A DNA stretch of 64,000 nucleotides, from positions 1 to 64,000 of the forward strand of contig NZ_JAPMLN010000007.1 in NCBI RefSeq assembly GCF_026410405.1, in the 5' to 3' direction. Position numbers and translations under genes: made by a program. Shown here piece by piece: positions 7,499 to 16,765 of the stretch. Under the pieces are notes generated by a model. That model saw only the letters and a list, made by a program, of their open reading frames with translations. It searched no databases and had not been told where the DNA came from. The stretch comes from Marinicella gelatinilytica. GTDB taxonomy: Bacteria; Pseudomonadota; Gammaproteobacteria; Xanthomonadales; Marinicellaceae. How positions within the stretch are numbered: the first letter of the stretch is position 1; every line of letters starts with the position of its first letter.

Positions 7499-7952
7499 CT
7501 TAGCCGATACCATCAACAAACCGATTATTGAATCCGCCGGCGGCCTGGTCTGTAATGATGATCAGCATATTTTACTGATGTTCAAACGCGGTAAATGGGA
7601 TATGGCCAAAGGTCGTTTGGAAACAGATCAGTCCACCGAATTTTGTGCCCGTCGTGAAGTCAGTGAAGAAACCGGTTTATTACTGGATAAGCTGATGATC
7701 AGAGGTAAACTGGTCAGCACCTGGCACACCACCACTCACCAGAACGTGGAATATTTAAAGAAAACCCATTGGTACAGCATGCATTATCAGGGACGGGATG
7801 ATGATTTATCACCACAAATCGAAGAAGGTATTATCGAGTGCCGTTGGGTGCATTTAAGTGAGCTGCCGACGTATCGGGAGCTGATGCGACCACGGATAAA
7901 CTACGTTATCGATTTCTGGCATAAAAATTTAGCCTATGTGCCGCGGCGATAG
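7488..7952 (+). CDS. Nudix hydrolase
   Basis: The product (154 residues from ATG 7488) has the Nudix fold with KGRLETDQSTEFCARREVSE and following ETGL. The REVSEE metal-binding core is intact, but the first Glu of the GX5E element is Gln here. The family hydrolyses nucleoside diphosphates linked to another moiety. ATG 7488 is preferred because GAGGAT at 7475-7480 sits 7 nt before it; a TTG at 7473 would place that site inside the gene. It overlaps the end of ppk2 by 11 nt, consistent with translational coupling. The polyP/NDP context suggests a house-cleaning or diphosphoinositol-type role, but the substrate cannot be read from sequence. Confidence 0.88.
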   Translation: MPHNLADTINKPIIESAGGLVCNDDQHILLMFKRGKWDMAKGRLETDQSTEFCARREVSEETGLLLDKLMIRGKLVSTWHTTTHQNVEYLKKTHWYSMHYQGRDDDLSPQIEEGIIECRWVHLSELPTYRELMRPRINYVIDFWHKNLAYVPRR

Positions 7953-8030
7953 TGTTCATTGTGACCAACGGCACTTAAGTATTGGGGCTGATAATGTTAA
8001 ACTGATTGCTTTAGTACTTAACAATATTCA

Positions 8031-8414
8031 ATGAGCGTACTCTATTCAGAAAATCCGGTGATGTTCAAAAATAACCCCCTGGGCTTTATCGCTTCGGTGA
8101 TATTAATTGCGGCTTTTGGTTTGGGAATTATTATATTATTAATCTGGTTTTTAAAGACCAAATCCCTCAAGCTGACCGTGACTGATCGAGACATTGTCCT
8201 GGAAAAAGGCCTGCTCAGTAAGGAGCATTCTGAAATTAACATCGACAGTATTCGCACCATTCGGGTGTCGCAAAGCTTCTTTAATCGCATGTTTGGGGTT
8301 GGTAAAATTGAAATATTTACCGCCGGTGATAATCCCGAATTGGTGGCCACCGGTATGCCGGAACCGAATCGGGTGCGGGAATTAGTTAAGCACAGATCGA
8401 CGGAAACGCAATAA
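8031..8414 (+). CDS. Bacterial PH-domain membrane protein
   Basis: The 127-residue product has one hydrophobic segment (about residues 19-42) and then a region beginning LKLTVTDRDIVLEKGLLSKEHSEI and running to MFGVGKIEIFTAG, which matches the bacterial PH-like domain formerly called DUF304 (YdbS/YdbT type). These domains are found on membrane proteins of unknown function. It is followed after 1 nt by another small membrane protein and then a third, so the three probably form one transcript. In the quoted region the residues are given as separate motifs: TVTDRDIVLEKGLLS and GVGKIEIFTAGD. Confidence 0.78.
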   Translation: MSVLYSENPVMFKNNPLGFIASVILIAAFGLGIIILLIWFLKTKSLKLTVTDRDIVLEKGLLSKEHSEINIDSIRTIRVSQSFFNRMFGVGKIEIFTAGDNPELVATGMPEPNRVRELVKHRSTETQ

Positions 8415-8415
8415 A

Positions 8416-8715
8416 ATGGGTGAAATTGATCAAAAACAGAAAAATGAATCCCGCAAAATTATGCTGGGAATGATGGCCATTGTTTTGTTGGTGCTTATCG
8501 CGGGCTTTTTTATGCTGCCTGCCTTAGGAACAGTGTTTGCGCCGGGTTTAGGGCTTAAAGATGCCGCCATTATTGCCTTTTTTGTCACCGCCATCTTATT
8601 GATTATATTTGCCGTGGCTGCCGGCGATGGGCTTTTGGGTGAACTGCAATATATGTTGGCCGGGTTCTTTCTGTTTTATTTGATTTTCTGGTTGATGATT
8701 GCCTGGGTGTTTTAG
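8416..8715 (+). CDS. Small membrane protein, unknown
   Basis: The 99-residue product has a charged N-terminus (MGEIDQKQKNESRKI) and three hydrophobic helices, ending directly in the last helix (LIFWLMIAWVF). It starts 1 nt after the stop of the PH-domain gene and ends just before the ATG of the next gene. No family is recognised. Its tight packing between two membrane protein genes suggests a shared membrane role. Confidence 0.65.
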   Translation: MGEIDQKQKNESRKIMLGMMAIVLLVLIAGFFMLPALGTVFAPGLGLKDAAIIAFFVTAILLIIFAVAAGDGLLGELQYMLAGFFLFYLIFWLMIAWVF

Positions 8716-8719
8716 CGCC

Positions 8720-9229
8720 ATGTCGGACATAAACGAATCAAGACCTGAATTTGCGCCGCTGTATAGTCGGCGTGAGCGCTGGCGAATTTTATTAAAGGCT
8801 TTGTTGATTGTTGCTCCATTGGCTCTTTGGGCACAATTTTGGTTTTTCCCGTGGTTTAATACATTTATACGCACAGCGCACTGCCGAACTATTTTGAACA
8901 TGGATGGTTTAACAGCGACCATGCTGTTGATGTTAGTTGGCGCACCTTTACTCTTGGCATTGGTATTGTTGTTCACCGAAGGGCGTAAAAGTTGGCGGGT
9001 TTATCAACTCAAGCAAACACCTTTGCCCGATGAAAAGGTGATGGTGCCTACCCGCTACCGTTACGGAAATCGGGCGTTGTTACGACCTTTGGGTTTGTTA
9101 CTATCTGTCTTGATTCTGCTGGGGTTAGCCATATGGAGTTATTTTCCTGTGAATAGGTTAATGGAAGACCTTCAGCCTAAAAATAAAAACTGTAGTGAAA
9201 TAACCGCTCAGCTGACTCAGTCAGATTAA
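8720..9229 (+). CDS. Membrane protein, unknown
   Basis: From ATG 8720 the product is 169 residues with three hydrophobic segments (near residues 27-47, 69-90 and 126-147) and a cytoplasmic-looking basic loop between the second and third. ATG 8720 is preferred to the in-frame TTG at 8699, which would begin inside the previous gene's coding sequence. The C-terminal tail after the last helix has a single Cys. I recognise no family. It is the last gene of the PH-domain cluster and is followed by about 100 bp of intergenic DNA before the M16 peptidase. Confidence 0.6.
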   Translation: MSDINESRPEFAPLYSRRERWRILLKALLIVAPLALWAQFWFFPWFNTFIRTAHCRTILNMDGLTATMLLMLVGAPLLLALVLLFTEGRKSWRVYQLKQTPLPDEKVMVPTRYRYGNRALLRPLGLLLSVLILLGLAIWSYFPVNRLMEDLQPKNKNCSEITAQLTQSD

Positions 9230-9331
9230 AAAAGTACTTTTGACACAGTTCAATTAAGATCAAATTATTTACAATCTAAGCATTCTAAAATCTGCGGCTA
9301 ATCACAGCTGCTCAATCAGTGAGGTATTTGC

Positions 9332-12202
9332 ATGCAACACAATTTACATAAAATAGGACTGTTCTTATTGACCGCTCTCATGGTCGGTTGTGCCAGTCAG
9401 CCAGTTAATAAATCGGTCAACTCAGAAACCGCAAGTGAGCCAGATAATCGGGTTTTTAACCAGGATTATGATATGCGCACCCTGGATAACGGCTTAAAAG
9501 CCATAGTCGTTAAAACCGATTACCCGGAAGTGGTGTCATTACAGATTCCGGTACAGACCGGTTCACGCAATGAAGTGGAACCCGGTAAATCCGGTTTTGC
9601 ACACTTTTTTGAGCACATGATGTTTCGTGGTACCGAAAACTATTCACAGGAAGAGTACGGTGCCATGCTCAAGGAAATGGGCGCCGATCAAAACGCCTAC
9701 ACCACCGATGATTACACTAATTACCACGTCACCTTTGTTAAAGATGATTTGGAAAAAATGCTGGAACTGGAAGCCGATCGCTTTAAGAATCTGAAATTTT
9801 CAGAGGCCCAATTCCGCACCGAAGCCCTGGCGGTCAAAGGTGAATACCTGAAAAACAGTGCCAATCCGTTCAGCAAATTATTTGAAACGGTACGCAAAAA
9901 TGCCTACCAAGAGCACACCTACCGCCACACCACCATGGGCTTTTTAGAAGACATTGAAGCCATGCCCGATCAAATGGATTATGCTTTAGAATTCTTTGAT
10001 CGTTGGTACCGCCCTGAAAAAGCCGCCGTGATTGTGGTCGGTGATGTAGATGTGGATGAAACTCATGACTTGATTCAGCAGTATTTTGGTGATTGGCAAC
10101 GTGGCAATTACCAGGCCGATATTCCGGTGGAACCACCGGCTCAAGGCAGTCAATACCATCACATCGCCTGGCCGTCACAAACCTTACCCATGTTTGGCCT
10201 AACCTTCCGTGGCACCGATGCCGACCCGAGTCAAAAAGACAAAGCCGCCATCGATATGTTGGGAGAGGTTTATTTTGGTCAAAACTCTGATATTTACCAG
10301 GAGTTGGTGGTCAACAAGCAATTGGTTGATGCCTTATTCTTTTACAGCCCTGACAGTAAGGATCCGGGTTTGATTTATATTTTAGCGCGATTAACTGATC
10401 CCGCCAATTACCCGGCAGTGCAACAAGCCATTGTCGATACCATTGTCACAGCTCGAACCGAACTGGTTGATAAAAGTGAGCTCGATGACATTAAATCTGC
10501 AGCTCGCTATGGCTTTGCCAACAGCCTGGATAATTCAGAAGCCATTGCCGATATGCTGGCATCGGTGGTGCAATATGATCGCAACCCCGAAACCATTAAT
10601 CAGCAGTATGCGCGTTTAGATGAAATCACACCTGAGGATGTGCAGTGGGCCGCCAATCATTACCTGGTGGATGACGGCCGCATTATGGTGACCCTGGCCG
10701 AAGGCGAACAAGTTGCCGGCATAAACACTGATTTCAGTTTAGCCGAGCAGGTGGCTGCGGCCAATCAGCCTGTTGATCCGGCCTTTCAGGTTACTGATTT
10801 AAGCAGTGACAGTGATATTGTTGATGTCAACTTTTTATTCAACACCGGTGCGGCACAAGACCCTGAGGGTAAAAAAGGTCTGGCTTATTTAACCGCCTCG
10901 ATGCTGACCGATGCCGGCTCCGAAAGTCGCACCTTAAAAGACATCCAGAAAGCCATGCGCCCGATGGCGGCTTATTTTTCCTCGCAAGTGGATAAAGAAA
11001 TGGTGTCCCTGAGAGGCCGTGTACACCGTGAAAAAGCCGATCAATGGCTGAATATCGTGCTGGATAATTTATTAAATCCGGGTTTTAGAGAAGATGATTT
11101 TAATCGCTTAAAAACCCAACAGATTAATGCCATTCAGACCGACCTGAAACAGAACAACGATGAAGAACTGGGTAAAGAAGTCCTGTATGAAGCTTTATAC
11201 GAAGGTCATCCTTACGGCAGTCTGAATTTAGGCCATGTCAGTGATATTGAAGGCATCACCCTTGACGATGTGAAAGCTTTTTACCGGGCCCAATTCACCC
11301 AGGAAAACTTAAACATCGGTATTGCCGGACATTTGGATGAAGCCTTAAAAGAGCGAATGTTGACTGCGGTGACCAAAGAATTGCCACAATCCGGCGCCGA
11401 ACAAGTCGCCATCCCGCCGGCACCGAAACTCAGCGGCCGACAAGCCATTATTGTGGAAAAACAAACCATGCCAACAGCGGTTTCCTTTGGCTTTCCGATT
11501 GACGTCAATCGTGCTCATGACGACTGGGTGGGCTTGTGGCTGGTGCGTTCATTCTTAGGCGAACACCGAAATTCCAACAGTTTCCTGTACCAGCGTATTC
11601 GCGAAGCCCGTGGAATGAACTATGGTGACTATGCCTATATCGAGTATTTCCCGCGTGGCATGTATTTAACCCAGCCGAATGCCAACTTAGGTCGTTCCGA
11701 GCAAATTTTCCAGGTCTGGATACGACCTTTGCGTTCGAACCAAGACGCCCATTTCGCCACCCGCGTGGCCATGTATGAGCTGCAAAATCTGATTGATAAC
11801 GGCCTGACCCAAGAACAATTCGAGGCCACCCGGTCATTCTTAAGTAAATACGCCGGCCTGTTATTAAAAGGCCAGGATCGTGTGCTGGGCTATCATATGG
11901 ACAGCCAATTTTACGGCACCGATGATTTTGTAGAGATGGTTAAAAACGGTTTGGCTGAGCTAACGCTGGCCGATGTGAATAGCATCATCAAAAACCACCT
12001 GCAAACCGACAACATCCAGTTTGTCTTTATCACCAGCGATGCCAAAGACCTCAAAAAACGTCTGGTCAGCGAGCAGTCATCACCGATGGAATACAACTCG
12101 GAAAAACCCAACGACTTGCTGGAAGAAGACAGCGTGATTCAGGATTATCCGTTAGATCTGGATCAGGTCGAAGTGATTAACATCGATCAGGTTTTTGACT
12201 AA
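9332..12202 (+). CDS. M16-family zinc peptidase, lipoprotein
   Basis: The 956-residue product begins with a lipoprotein signal peptide (lipobox LMVGC, Cys20), so it should be anchored to a membrane facing the periplasm. An M16 catalytic domain follows with the inverted zinc motif HFFEH at 91-95 and the downstream glutamate in EALAVKGEY. The second half repeats the M16 fold without the zinc motif (for example the segment around NFLFNTGAAQDPEGKKG), as in two-domain pitrilysin-type and M16B heterodimer fusions. Such enzymes degrade peptides of up to several kDa inside a closed chamber. The gene stands alone and ends at a clear terminator. Confidence 0.92.
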   Translation: MQHNLHKIGLFLLTALMVGCASQPVNKSVNSETASEPDNRVFNQDYDMRTLDNGLKAIVVKTDYPEVVSLQIPVQTGSRNEVEPGKSGFAHFFEHMMFRGTENYSQEEYGAMLKEMGADQNAYTTDDYTNYHVTFVKDDLEKMLELEADRFKNLKFSEAQFRTEALAVKGEYLKNSANPFSKLFETVRKNAYQEHTYRHTTMGFLEDIEAMPDQMDYALEFFDRWYRPEKAAVIVVGDVDVDETHDLIQQYFGDWQRGNYQADIPVEPPAQGSQYHHIAWPSQTLPMFGLTFRGTDADPSQKDKAAIDMLGEVYFGQNSDIYQELVVNKQLVDALFFYSPDSKDPGLIYILARLTDPANYPAVQQAIVDTIVTARTELVDKSELDDIKSAARYGFANSLDNSEAIADMLASVVQYDRNPETINQQYARLDEITPEDVQWAANHYLVDDGRIMVTLAEGEQVAGINTDFSLAEQVAAANQPVDPAFQVTDLSSDSDIVDVNFLFNTGAAQDPEGKKGLAYLTASMLTDAGSESRTLKDIQKAMRPMAAYFSSQVDKEMVSLRGRVHREKADQWLNIVLDNLLNPGFREDDFNRLKTQQINAIQTDLKQNNDEELGKEVLYEALYEGHPYGSLNLGHVSDIEGITLDDVKAFYRAQFTQENLNIGIAGHLDEALKERMLTAVTKELPQSGAEQVAIPPAPKLSGRQAIIVEKQTMPTAVSFGFPIDVNRAHDDWVGLWLVRSFLGEHRNSNSFLYQRIREARGMNYGDYAYIEYFPRGMYLTQPNANLGRSEQIFQVWIRPLRSNQDAHFATRVAMYELQNLIDNGLTQEQFEATRSFLSKYAGLLLKGQDRVLGYHMDSQFYGTDDFVEMVKNGLAELTLADVNSIIKNHLQTDNIQFVFITSDAKDLKKRLVSEQSSPMEYNSEKPNDLLEEDSVIQDYPLDLDQVEVINIDQVFD

Positions 12203-12221
12203 CCAATAACATAAGCAATTT

Positions 12222-12257
12222 AAAGCCGAATCACTAACGTGGTTCGGCTTTTTTATT
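12222..12257 (+). terminator. Rho-independent terminator after the M16 peptidase gene
   Basis: AAAGCCGAA pairs with TTCGGCTTT (9 bp, with additional inner CAC/GTG pairing) and is followed by a T-rich run. It sits 20 nt after the stop codon. Confidence 0.88.
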
Positions 12258-12334
12258 GTTAGTCTTTTAATCATGCTGATTTTAAGAAATTATTTTGTGT
12301 CATATACAGATAATAGCATTAAAATAATTAGATT

Positions 12335-12739
12335 ATGATAAACAAGATTTTAGATGCGTCTCTTTGTAGTTTCTTTGCAACCATTATTATAGGTATGATG
12401 GTTAACAGGTTATTACCTTCATGGGAGGCTTTATCTGCAGACGTTGGTGACTCCGGTGTTTGGCTTGTGTCATTATTTGTTCATTTTATTTATGGTCTTG
12501 CAATTGGTATTGGGAGCATTTTGAGCCAGATTTTATATAAAAAGGGGCCTGGCAGTTATTACTTTTGGATCATAACCACTGGTGTTATTGTGGTTTTATT
12601 GCACCTAAATCTATTCATGCCACGTTATGAAATTCGTTTTAGTTTATTTTTTCTGCTGCTTTTGGTCATCAGCAGTCTAATTTTTTTGTCATCATCAATG
12701 GCTTGGAACAGATTACGTAGGCATAGAAGCTTTAAATAG
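12335..12739 (+). CDS. Small integral membrane protein, unknown
   Basis: The 134-residue product has four hydrophobic helices (roughly residues 8-26, 43-65, 74-94 and 101-122) and a basic C-terminal tail (RLRRHRSFK), which by the positive-inside rule places the C-terminus in the cytoplasm. No family is recognised. The gene is flanked by a terminator on the left and the glmU promoter region on the right and appears monocistronic. It is somewhat more AT-rich than its neighbours. Confidence 0.6.
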   Translation: MINKILDASLCSFFATIIIGMMVNRLLPSWEALSADVGDSGVWLVSLFVHFIYGLAIGIGSILSQILYKKGPGSYYFWIITTGVIVVLLHLNLFMPRYEIRFSLFFLLLLVISSLIFLSSSMAWNRLRRHRSFK

Positions 12740-12799
12740 AAGTAAGCTGAAATCATCTTGGTTCTATCATTTACTAATATCTATTGAGCAATGTGCCTT

Positions 12800-12828
12800 T
12801 TTTATTTCTGTTGTAAATGCCTTATAAT
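12800..12828 (+). promoter_or_regulatory. Candidate promoter of glmU-glmS
   Basis: A consensus -10 TATAAT lies at 12823-12828, about 50 bp before the glmU start. The sequence 17 bp upstream (TTTTAT) is only a weak -35. Placement is plausible for a housekeeping promoter but was judged by eye. Confidence 0.4.
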
Positions 12829-12877
12829 AGCTCGATTATCAATTCAGGTATTAACCCTGTGGGCTTTATAGGCTTTC

Positions 12878-14230
12878 ATGACCGATTCTAATCTTCATAT
12901 CATAATTCTGGCGGCCGGTGCCGGTACCCGGATGCATTCGGACAAACTTAAGGTGTTGCACGAATTGGCCGGGCAACCGATGATTGTGCATATCCTGAAA
13001 ACCGCGCAAGCGTTAAACCCGGCACAAATAACTGTGGTTTGTGGTCATCAAAAGGACAGCCTGAAAAAAGCACTGGCGAGTGAGTCGCTTAATTGGGCTG
13101 AGCAAAGCGAACAATTGGGCACCGGTCATGCCGTTAAGCAGGCCATGCCGTTTGTTAAAGCCACTGAATCTGTTTTGGTTCTCTATGGCGATGCGCCGCT
13201 GGTGGAAGCCGAAGATTTAAATCACATGCAGGAAGATGCCTGTGTTTTAACTGCGCAATTGGATAATCCCGCCGGCTATGGTCGGATTATCAATCAGGAT
13301 GGTTTGATTGCGGCGATTGTGGAACAAAAGGATGCCAGTCAAGAGCAACTGAAAATTCGAGAAGTGAATTCAGGTATTATCAAAGCCCCGGCGGCTGATT
13401 TAAACCGCTGGTTACAACAACTCAATAATGGCAACAGTCAGAATGAGTATTACCTGACCGATGTGATTGCCATGGCGGCTGATGAGGGTCGACCTTTTCA
13501 GGCGGTGCAAGCCGAACAAGCCGACATTGTAAAAGGTGCCAATGACATGCAGCAACTGGCCGAACTGGAAGCGATTTTCCAGCGACGCCTGGTGCAGAAG
13601 TTACTGCAGCAAGGGGTGCGGATGCCGCGACCGGAGACTGTTGATATTCGTGGTCAATTACAGTGCGGTCGTGATGTGGTGGTCGATAAAAACACTTTAT
13701 TTGTGGGCGAGAATCGTTTGGCCGAGGGTGTTCAAATTGGTGCCTTTTCGGTGCTTGAGGATTGTGATTTGGCCGCCGGTACCGTGGTGGAACCCCATTC
13801 CATGTTAGCCGGCGTGAAAACCACCGGTGACTGTACCATTGGCCCGTTTGCCCGTTTGCGACCCGGAACAGAACTGGCGCAAGGCGCTAAGGTCGGTAAC
13901 TTTGTGGAAATGAAAAAAACCAAGGTCGGTGAAAATTCAAAAGCCAGTCATTTAAGTTATTTGGGCGATGCCGTTATTGGTCACAATGTCAATATTGGTG
14001 CCGGTACCATCACCTGTAATTATGATGGTGTTAATAAATTCACCACGGTCATTAAAGACGGGGCCTTTATTGGTTCAGACAGTCAACTGGTGGCGCCGGT
14101 CACCATTGGCACCGGTGCCACCATCGGTGCCGGTTCGACCATCACCAGAGATACCCCGGATGGTCAATTAACCCTCTCCAGAAGCCGTCAAAGATCTGTG
14201 GCTGACTGGCAAAAACCGAGTAAGAAATAA
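12878..14230 (+). CDS. glmU: Bifunctional GlmU (GlcN-1-P acetyltransferase / GlcNAc-1-P uridyltransferase)
   Basis: The 450-residue product has the N-terminal nucleotidyltransferase motif LAAGAGTRM (11-19) with the lysine of DKLKVL after it, and a C-terminal left-handed beta-helix made of hexapeptide repeats (for example VAPVTIGTGATIGAGST near the end). GlmU acetylates glucosamine-1-phosphate and then couples it to UTP, giving UDP-GlcNAc for peptidoglycan and lipopolysaccharide in the cytoplasm. Length is normal for the family. It is followed after 1 nt by glmS, which makes the glucosamine-6-phosphate at the head of the same pathway. Confidence 0.97.
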   Translation: MTDSNLHIIILAAGAGTRMHSDKLKVLHELAGQPMIVHILKTAQALNPAQITVVCGHQKDSLKKALASESLNWAEQSEQLGTGHAVKQAMPFVKATESVLVLYGDAPLVEAEDLNHMQEDACVLTAQLDNPAGYGRIINQDGLIAAIVEQKDASQEQLKIREVNSGIIKAPAADLNRWLQQLNNGNSQNEYYLTDVIAMAADEGRPFQAVQAEQADIVKGANDMQQLAELEAIFQRRLVQKLLQQGVRMPRPETVDIRGQLQCGRDVVVDKNTLFVGENRLAEGVQIGAFSVLEDCDLAAGTVVEPHSMLAGVKTTGDCTIGPFARLRPGTELAQGAKVGNFVEMKKTKVGENSKASHLSYLGDAVIGHNVNIGAGTITCNYDGVNKFTTVIKDGAFIGSDSQLVAPVTIGTGATIGAGSTITRDTPDGQLTLSRSRQRSVADWQKPSKK

Positions 14231-14231
14231 T

Positions 14232-16064
14232 ATGTGTGGAATTGTTGCAGTGAGTGCCAAAAGGCCGATTGTTGATGTTATTATGAATGGCCTGAAAACC
14301 CTGGAATACCGGGGCTATGATTCTGCCGGCATCGCAGTCATTACCGATTCGGGCATCGCCATTCGCAAACAAGCCGGTAAACTCAAGCATTTAGAAGCCG
14401 ATCTGGAAGCCAATCCGATTAATGGTGAGGTTGGTATTGGTCACACCCGATGGGCCACCCATGGCGAGCCCACGTCAGCCAACGCCCATCCCCATGACTC
14501 AGACAATGCCATTGCCGTGGTGCATAACGGTATTATTGAAAATTATCGCCCGTTACGGGAAAAATTAACCGCGGCCGGCTATCAGTTTAAGTCTGAAACA
14601 GACACCGAAACATTGGTGCATCTGATTCATTATTATCAGGCGCAAGACATGAGTTTTTCTGCCGCCAGTCATAAAGCCTTGCGCGAATTAGAAGGCGCCT
14701 ACGCGGTGGCCATTGTATGTATGTCGGATCCCGGCCGTGTGATTGCAGCCCGCAAAGGCAGTCCGCTGGTGGTGGGTGTTGGTGAGCAGGCCAATTATGT
14801 GGCCAGTGATGTCCAGGCTTTGGTCAGTCAAACCGATCAGTTTTATTATCTGGAAGAAGGCGACGTGGTGGAAATTACCGCCGAAAGCTGTGACATCTAT
14901 GATGAGTCTGGTCAGGCAGTGGAACGGGCATTAAAAACCGTGACCTTGTCTTCAGAGGCCTTAACCAAAGACGGCTACGCCCATTACATGCTAAAAGAAA
15001 TACATGAACAACCCATCGCGGTGGCCAACACCATTGCCGATCGCTTGTTTAATGATGCCATTGCGGATGGCTTTGTTTCTCAACAAGGCGAGGCGATACT
15101 GGCAAAAACCCAACAGATTCATATTGTTGCCTGCGGTACCTCGTATCATGCCGGTATGGTGGCGCGTTATTGGCTGGAAGCCATTACCCAAATCCCAACG
15201 CAAGTCGAGATTGCCAGCGAATACCGTTATCGCAAACCGGTGATTCCGGCGAACACCTTGTTTTTGACCATTTCGCAATCCGGTGAAACCGCGGATTCTT
15301 TGGCGGCGTTGCGGTTTGCTAAAAAAGCCGGTTATCTGGCCACCTTTGCGGTGTGCAATGTCGCCAATTCGACTCTGGACCGGGAAAGTGATGAATGTAT
15401 TTTAACCCATGCCGGTCCGGAAATTGGGGTGGCCTCAACCAAAGCCCTGACCACACAATTGGCCGTGATGGCTTTGTTAACCTTAAAATTGGCAGAACTT
15501 CGCGATGTGGATATCAAAGTACGCAAGAACTTAGCCAAGCAATTACGCACCCTGCCGGGCATTATTAACCAATCGTTATTGCTCAATGATCAGATTAAGG
15601 TGTTTGCTGAACAAATTGTACAACGCGATCATGCCCTGTTTTTAGGCCGGGGCGTGCATTATCCAATCGCTTTAGAAGGGGCGTTAAAACTGAAAGAGAT
15701 ATCCTATATTCATGCCGAAGGTTATCCCGCCGGTGAGCTTAAACACGGTCCCCTGGCGTTGGTGGATGATAAAATGCCGGTGATTGCAGTGTGTCCTAAT
15801 GATGAGTTGTTAGAAAAGCTGGAATCCAACATTGAAGAAGTCCGCGCCCGCGGTGGTGAACTGTATGTCTTTGTCGATCACAAAAGCCAACACGGTTTAA
15901 AAGACCGGGTTCAATACCTGATTGAACTGGAAGCCAGCGGCTCTTTCACCTCACCGATTGTCTTTAATGTACCCTTACAGTTGCTCAGCTATCATGTCGC
16001 CGTACTACGCGGCACCGACGTCGATCAACCGCGCAATTTAGCCAAATCTGTAACTGTTGAGTAA
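14232..16064 (+). CDS. glmS: Glutamine:fructose-6-phosphate aminotransferase
   Basis: The 610-residue product starts MCGIVAV, with Cys2 as the N-terminal nucleophile of the class II glutamine amidotransferase domain; RWATHGEPT and the HNGIIENY segment follow. Two SIS sugar-isomerase domains make up the rest, with ACGTSYHAG and SQSGETADS as phosphosugar-binding motifs, ending in the conserved LAKSVTVE. GlmS makes glucosamine-6-phosphate from fructose-6-phosphate and glutamine. It begins 1 nt after glmU, so the two are cotranscribed. No catalytic glmS ribozyme would be expected in this lineage and none is possible in the 1-nt gap. Confidence 0.97.
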   Translation: MCGIVAVSAKRPIVDVIMNGLKTLEYRGYDSAGIAVITDSGIAIRKQAGKLKHLEADLEANPINGEVGIGHTRWATHGEPTSANAHPHDSDNAIAVVHNGIIENYRPLREKLTAAGYQFKSETDTETLVHLIHYYQAQDMSFSAASHKALRELEGAYAVAIVCMSDPGRVIAARKGSPLVVGVGEQANYVASDVQALVSQTDQFYYLEEGDVVEITAESCDIYDESGQAVERALKTVTLSSEALTKDGYAHYMLKEIHEQPIAVANTIADRLFNDAIADGFVSQQGEAILAKTQQIHIVACGTSYHAGMVARYWLEAITQIPTQVEIASEYRYRKPVIPANTLFLTISQSGETADSLAALRFAKKAGYLATFAVCNVANSTLDRESDECILTHAGPEIGVASTKALTTQLAVMALLTLKLAELRDVDIKVRKNLAKQLRTLPGIINQSLLLNDQIKVFAEQIVQRDHALFLGRGVHYPIALEGALKLKEISYIHAEGYPAGELKHGPLALVDDKMPVIAVCPNDELLEKLESNIEEVRARGGELYVFVDHKSQHGLKDRVQYLIELEASGSFTSPIVFNVPLQLLSYHVAVLRGTDVDQPRNLAKSVTVE

Positions 16065-16371
16065 TAATTCTAATGCCGCTCCGAAACTTGACTGTTTGAA
16101 ACTCATATAGCTTCAAACGTTTGATTTTAAGAGACAATTATGCTGGATTGGAAATTTTGACTCGGTCCAGGTTTAAAGCATTATAGACACCGAAAGCCTT
16201 GTCGGCGCAGGCCGACATCCAACGTCTTTCGGTATGATGTTGCTTATACTCCATGCTTTATACCTAAGATTGTTGCTTTAAATTTTACTAATGAGGATGG
16301 TGGAACAAGATTAAAGTGGAGAGCCAAAATAAATTTTTATGATGATGCTTAGTAGCTTCAGTTGTTGTAAT
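16065..16371. other. Gene-free interval after glmS holding a large palindrome
   Basis: About 300 bp without a credible coding frame lie between glmS and the convergent DoxX-like gene. The notable content is the nested palindrome annotated separately; no simple T-run terminator for glmS is obvious, and I see no recognisable RNA gene. Confidence 0.6.
16170..16264. repeat. Nested 95-bp imperfect palindrome
   Basis: Three sets of arms are nested around one centre: GGTTTAAAGCAT (16170-16181) with ATGCTTTATACC (16253-16264), 11 of 12 paired; ACCGAAAG (16189-16196) with CTTTCGGT (16226-16233), perfect; and GTCGGC with GCCGAC (16201-16216), perfect around a GCAG loop. Such a hairpin could be a REP/MITE-type dispersed element or a structured RNA at the 3' end of the glmS transcript. 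Confidence 0.6.
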
Positions 16372-16764
16372 CTATTTTCGCTGAGAAATCGCCACAATCC
16401 AACATAGTGCCAAAGAGACCATATTGATACTCACCGGATTGAAAGCATCAACCAACAGCTCAGGCTTGATAACTGCAACATCGATTAATAACACCAGTAA
16501 TAAAATGGCAGCCATATAAACAGGTATTAAAGAGCGACGCACAAATATAAGTAAGCCGGCCAGGATAATTTCTAAAACACCACCGACTCTGGATATCACG
16601 ATGGCATCAATCGGCAAGCCATGAAGTTGTACCAACATCAATTCCACTTCGCTTGGGAAAAGTAACTTAGGGACCAAGCCGTGATAAAAAAACACAAAAG
16701 CCAAAGCGCTGCGTGCCACTAAATTAACCGTCTTTAATCGTTTTGTGTAAGGTTCTTTCTGCAT
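16372..16764 (-). CDS. DoxX-like membrane protein
   Basis: The 130-residue product has four hydrophobic helices and the segments FFYHGLVPKLLFPSE and GGVLEIILAGLLIF typical of the DoxX-like family, small membrane proteins whose function is mostly unknown and which often accompany redox proteins. The gene lies downstream of the DCC-family gene on the same strand, separated by the 239-bp inverted-repeat element. DoxX-like and DCC-family genes often occur together, which suggests that the element interrupted a former two-gene operon. Start ATG 16764 is 2 bp from the element. Confidence 0.78.
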   Translation of the reverse strand: MQKEPYTKRLKTVNLVARSALAFVFFYHGLVPKLLFPSEVELMLVQLHGLPIDAIVISRVGGVLEIILAGLLIFVRRSLIPVYMAAILLLVLLIDVAVIKPELLVDAFNPVSINMVSLALCWIVAISQRK

Positions 16765-16765
16765 C

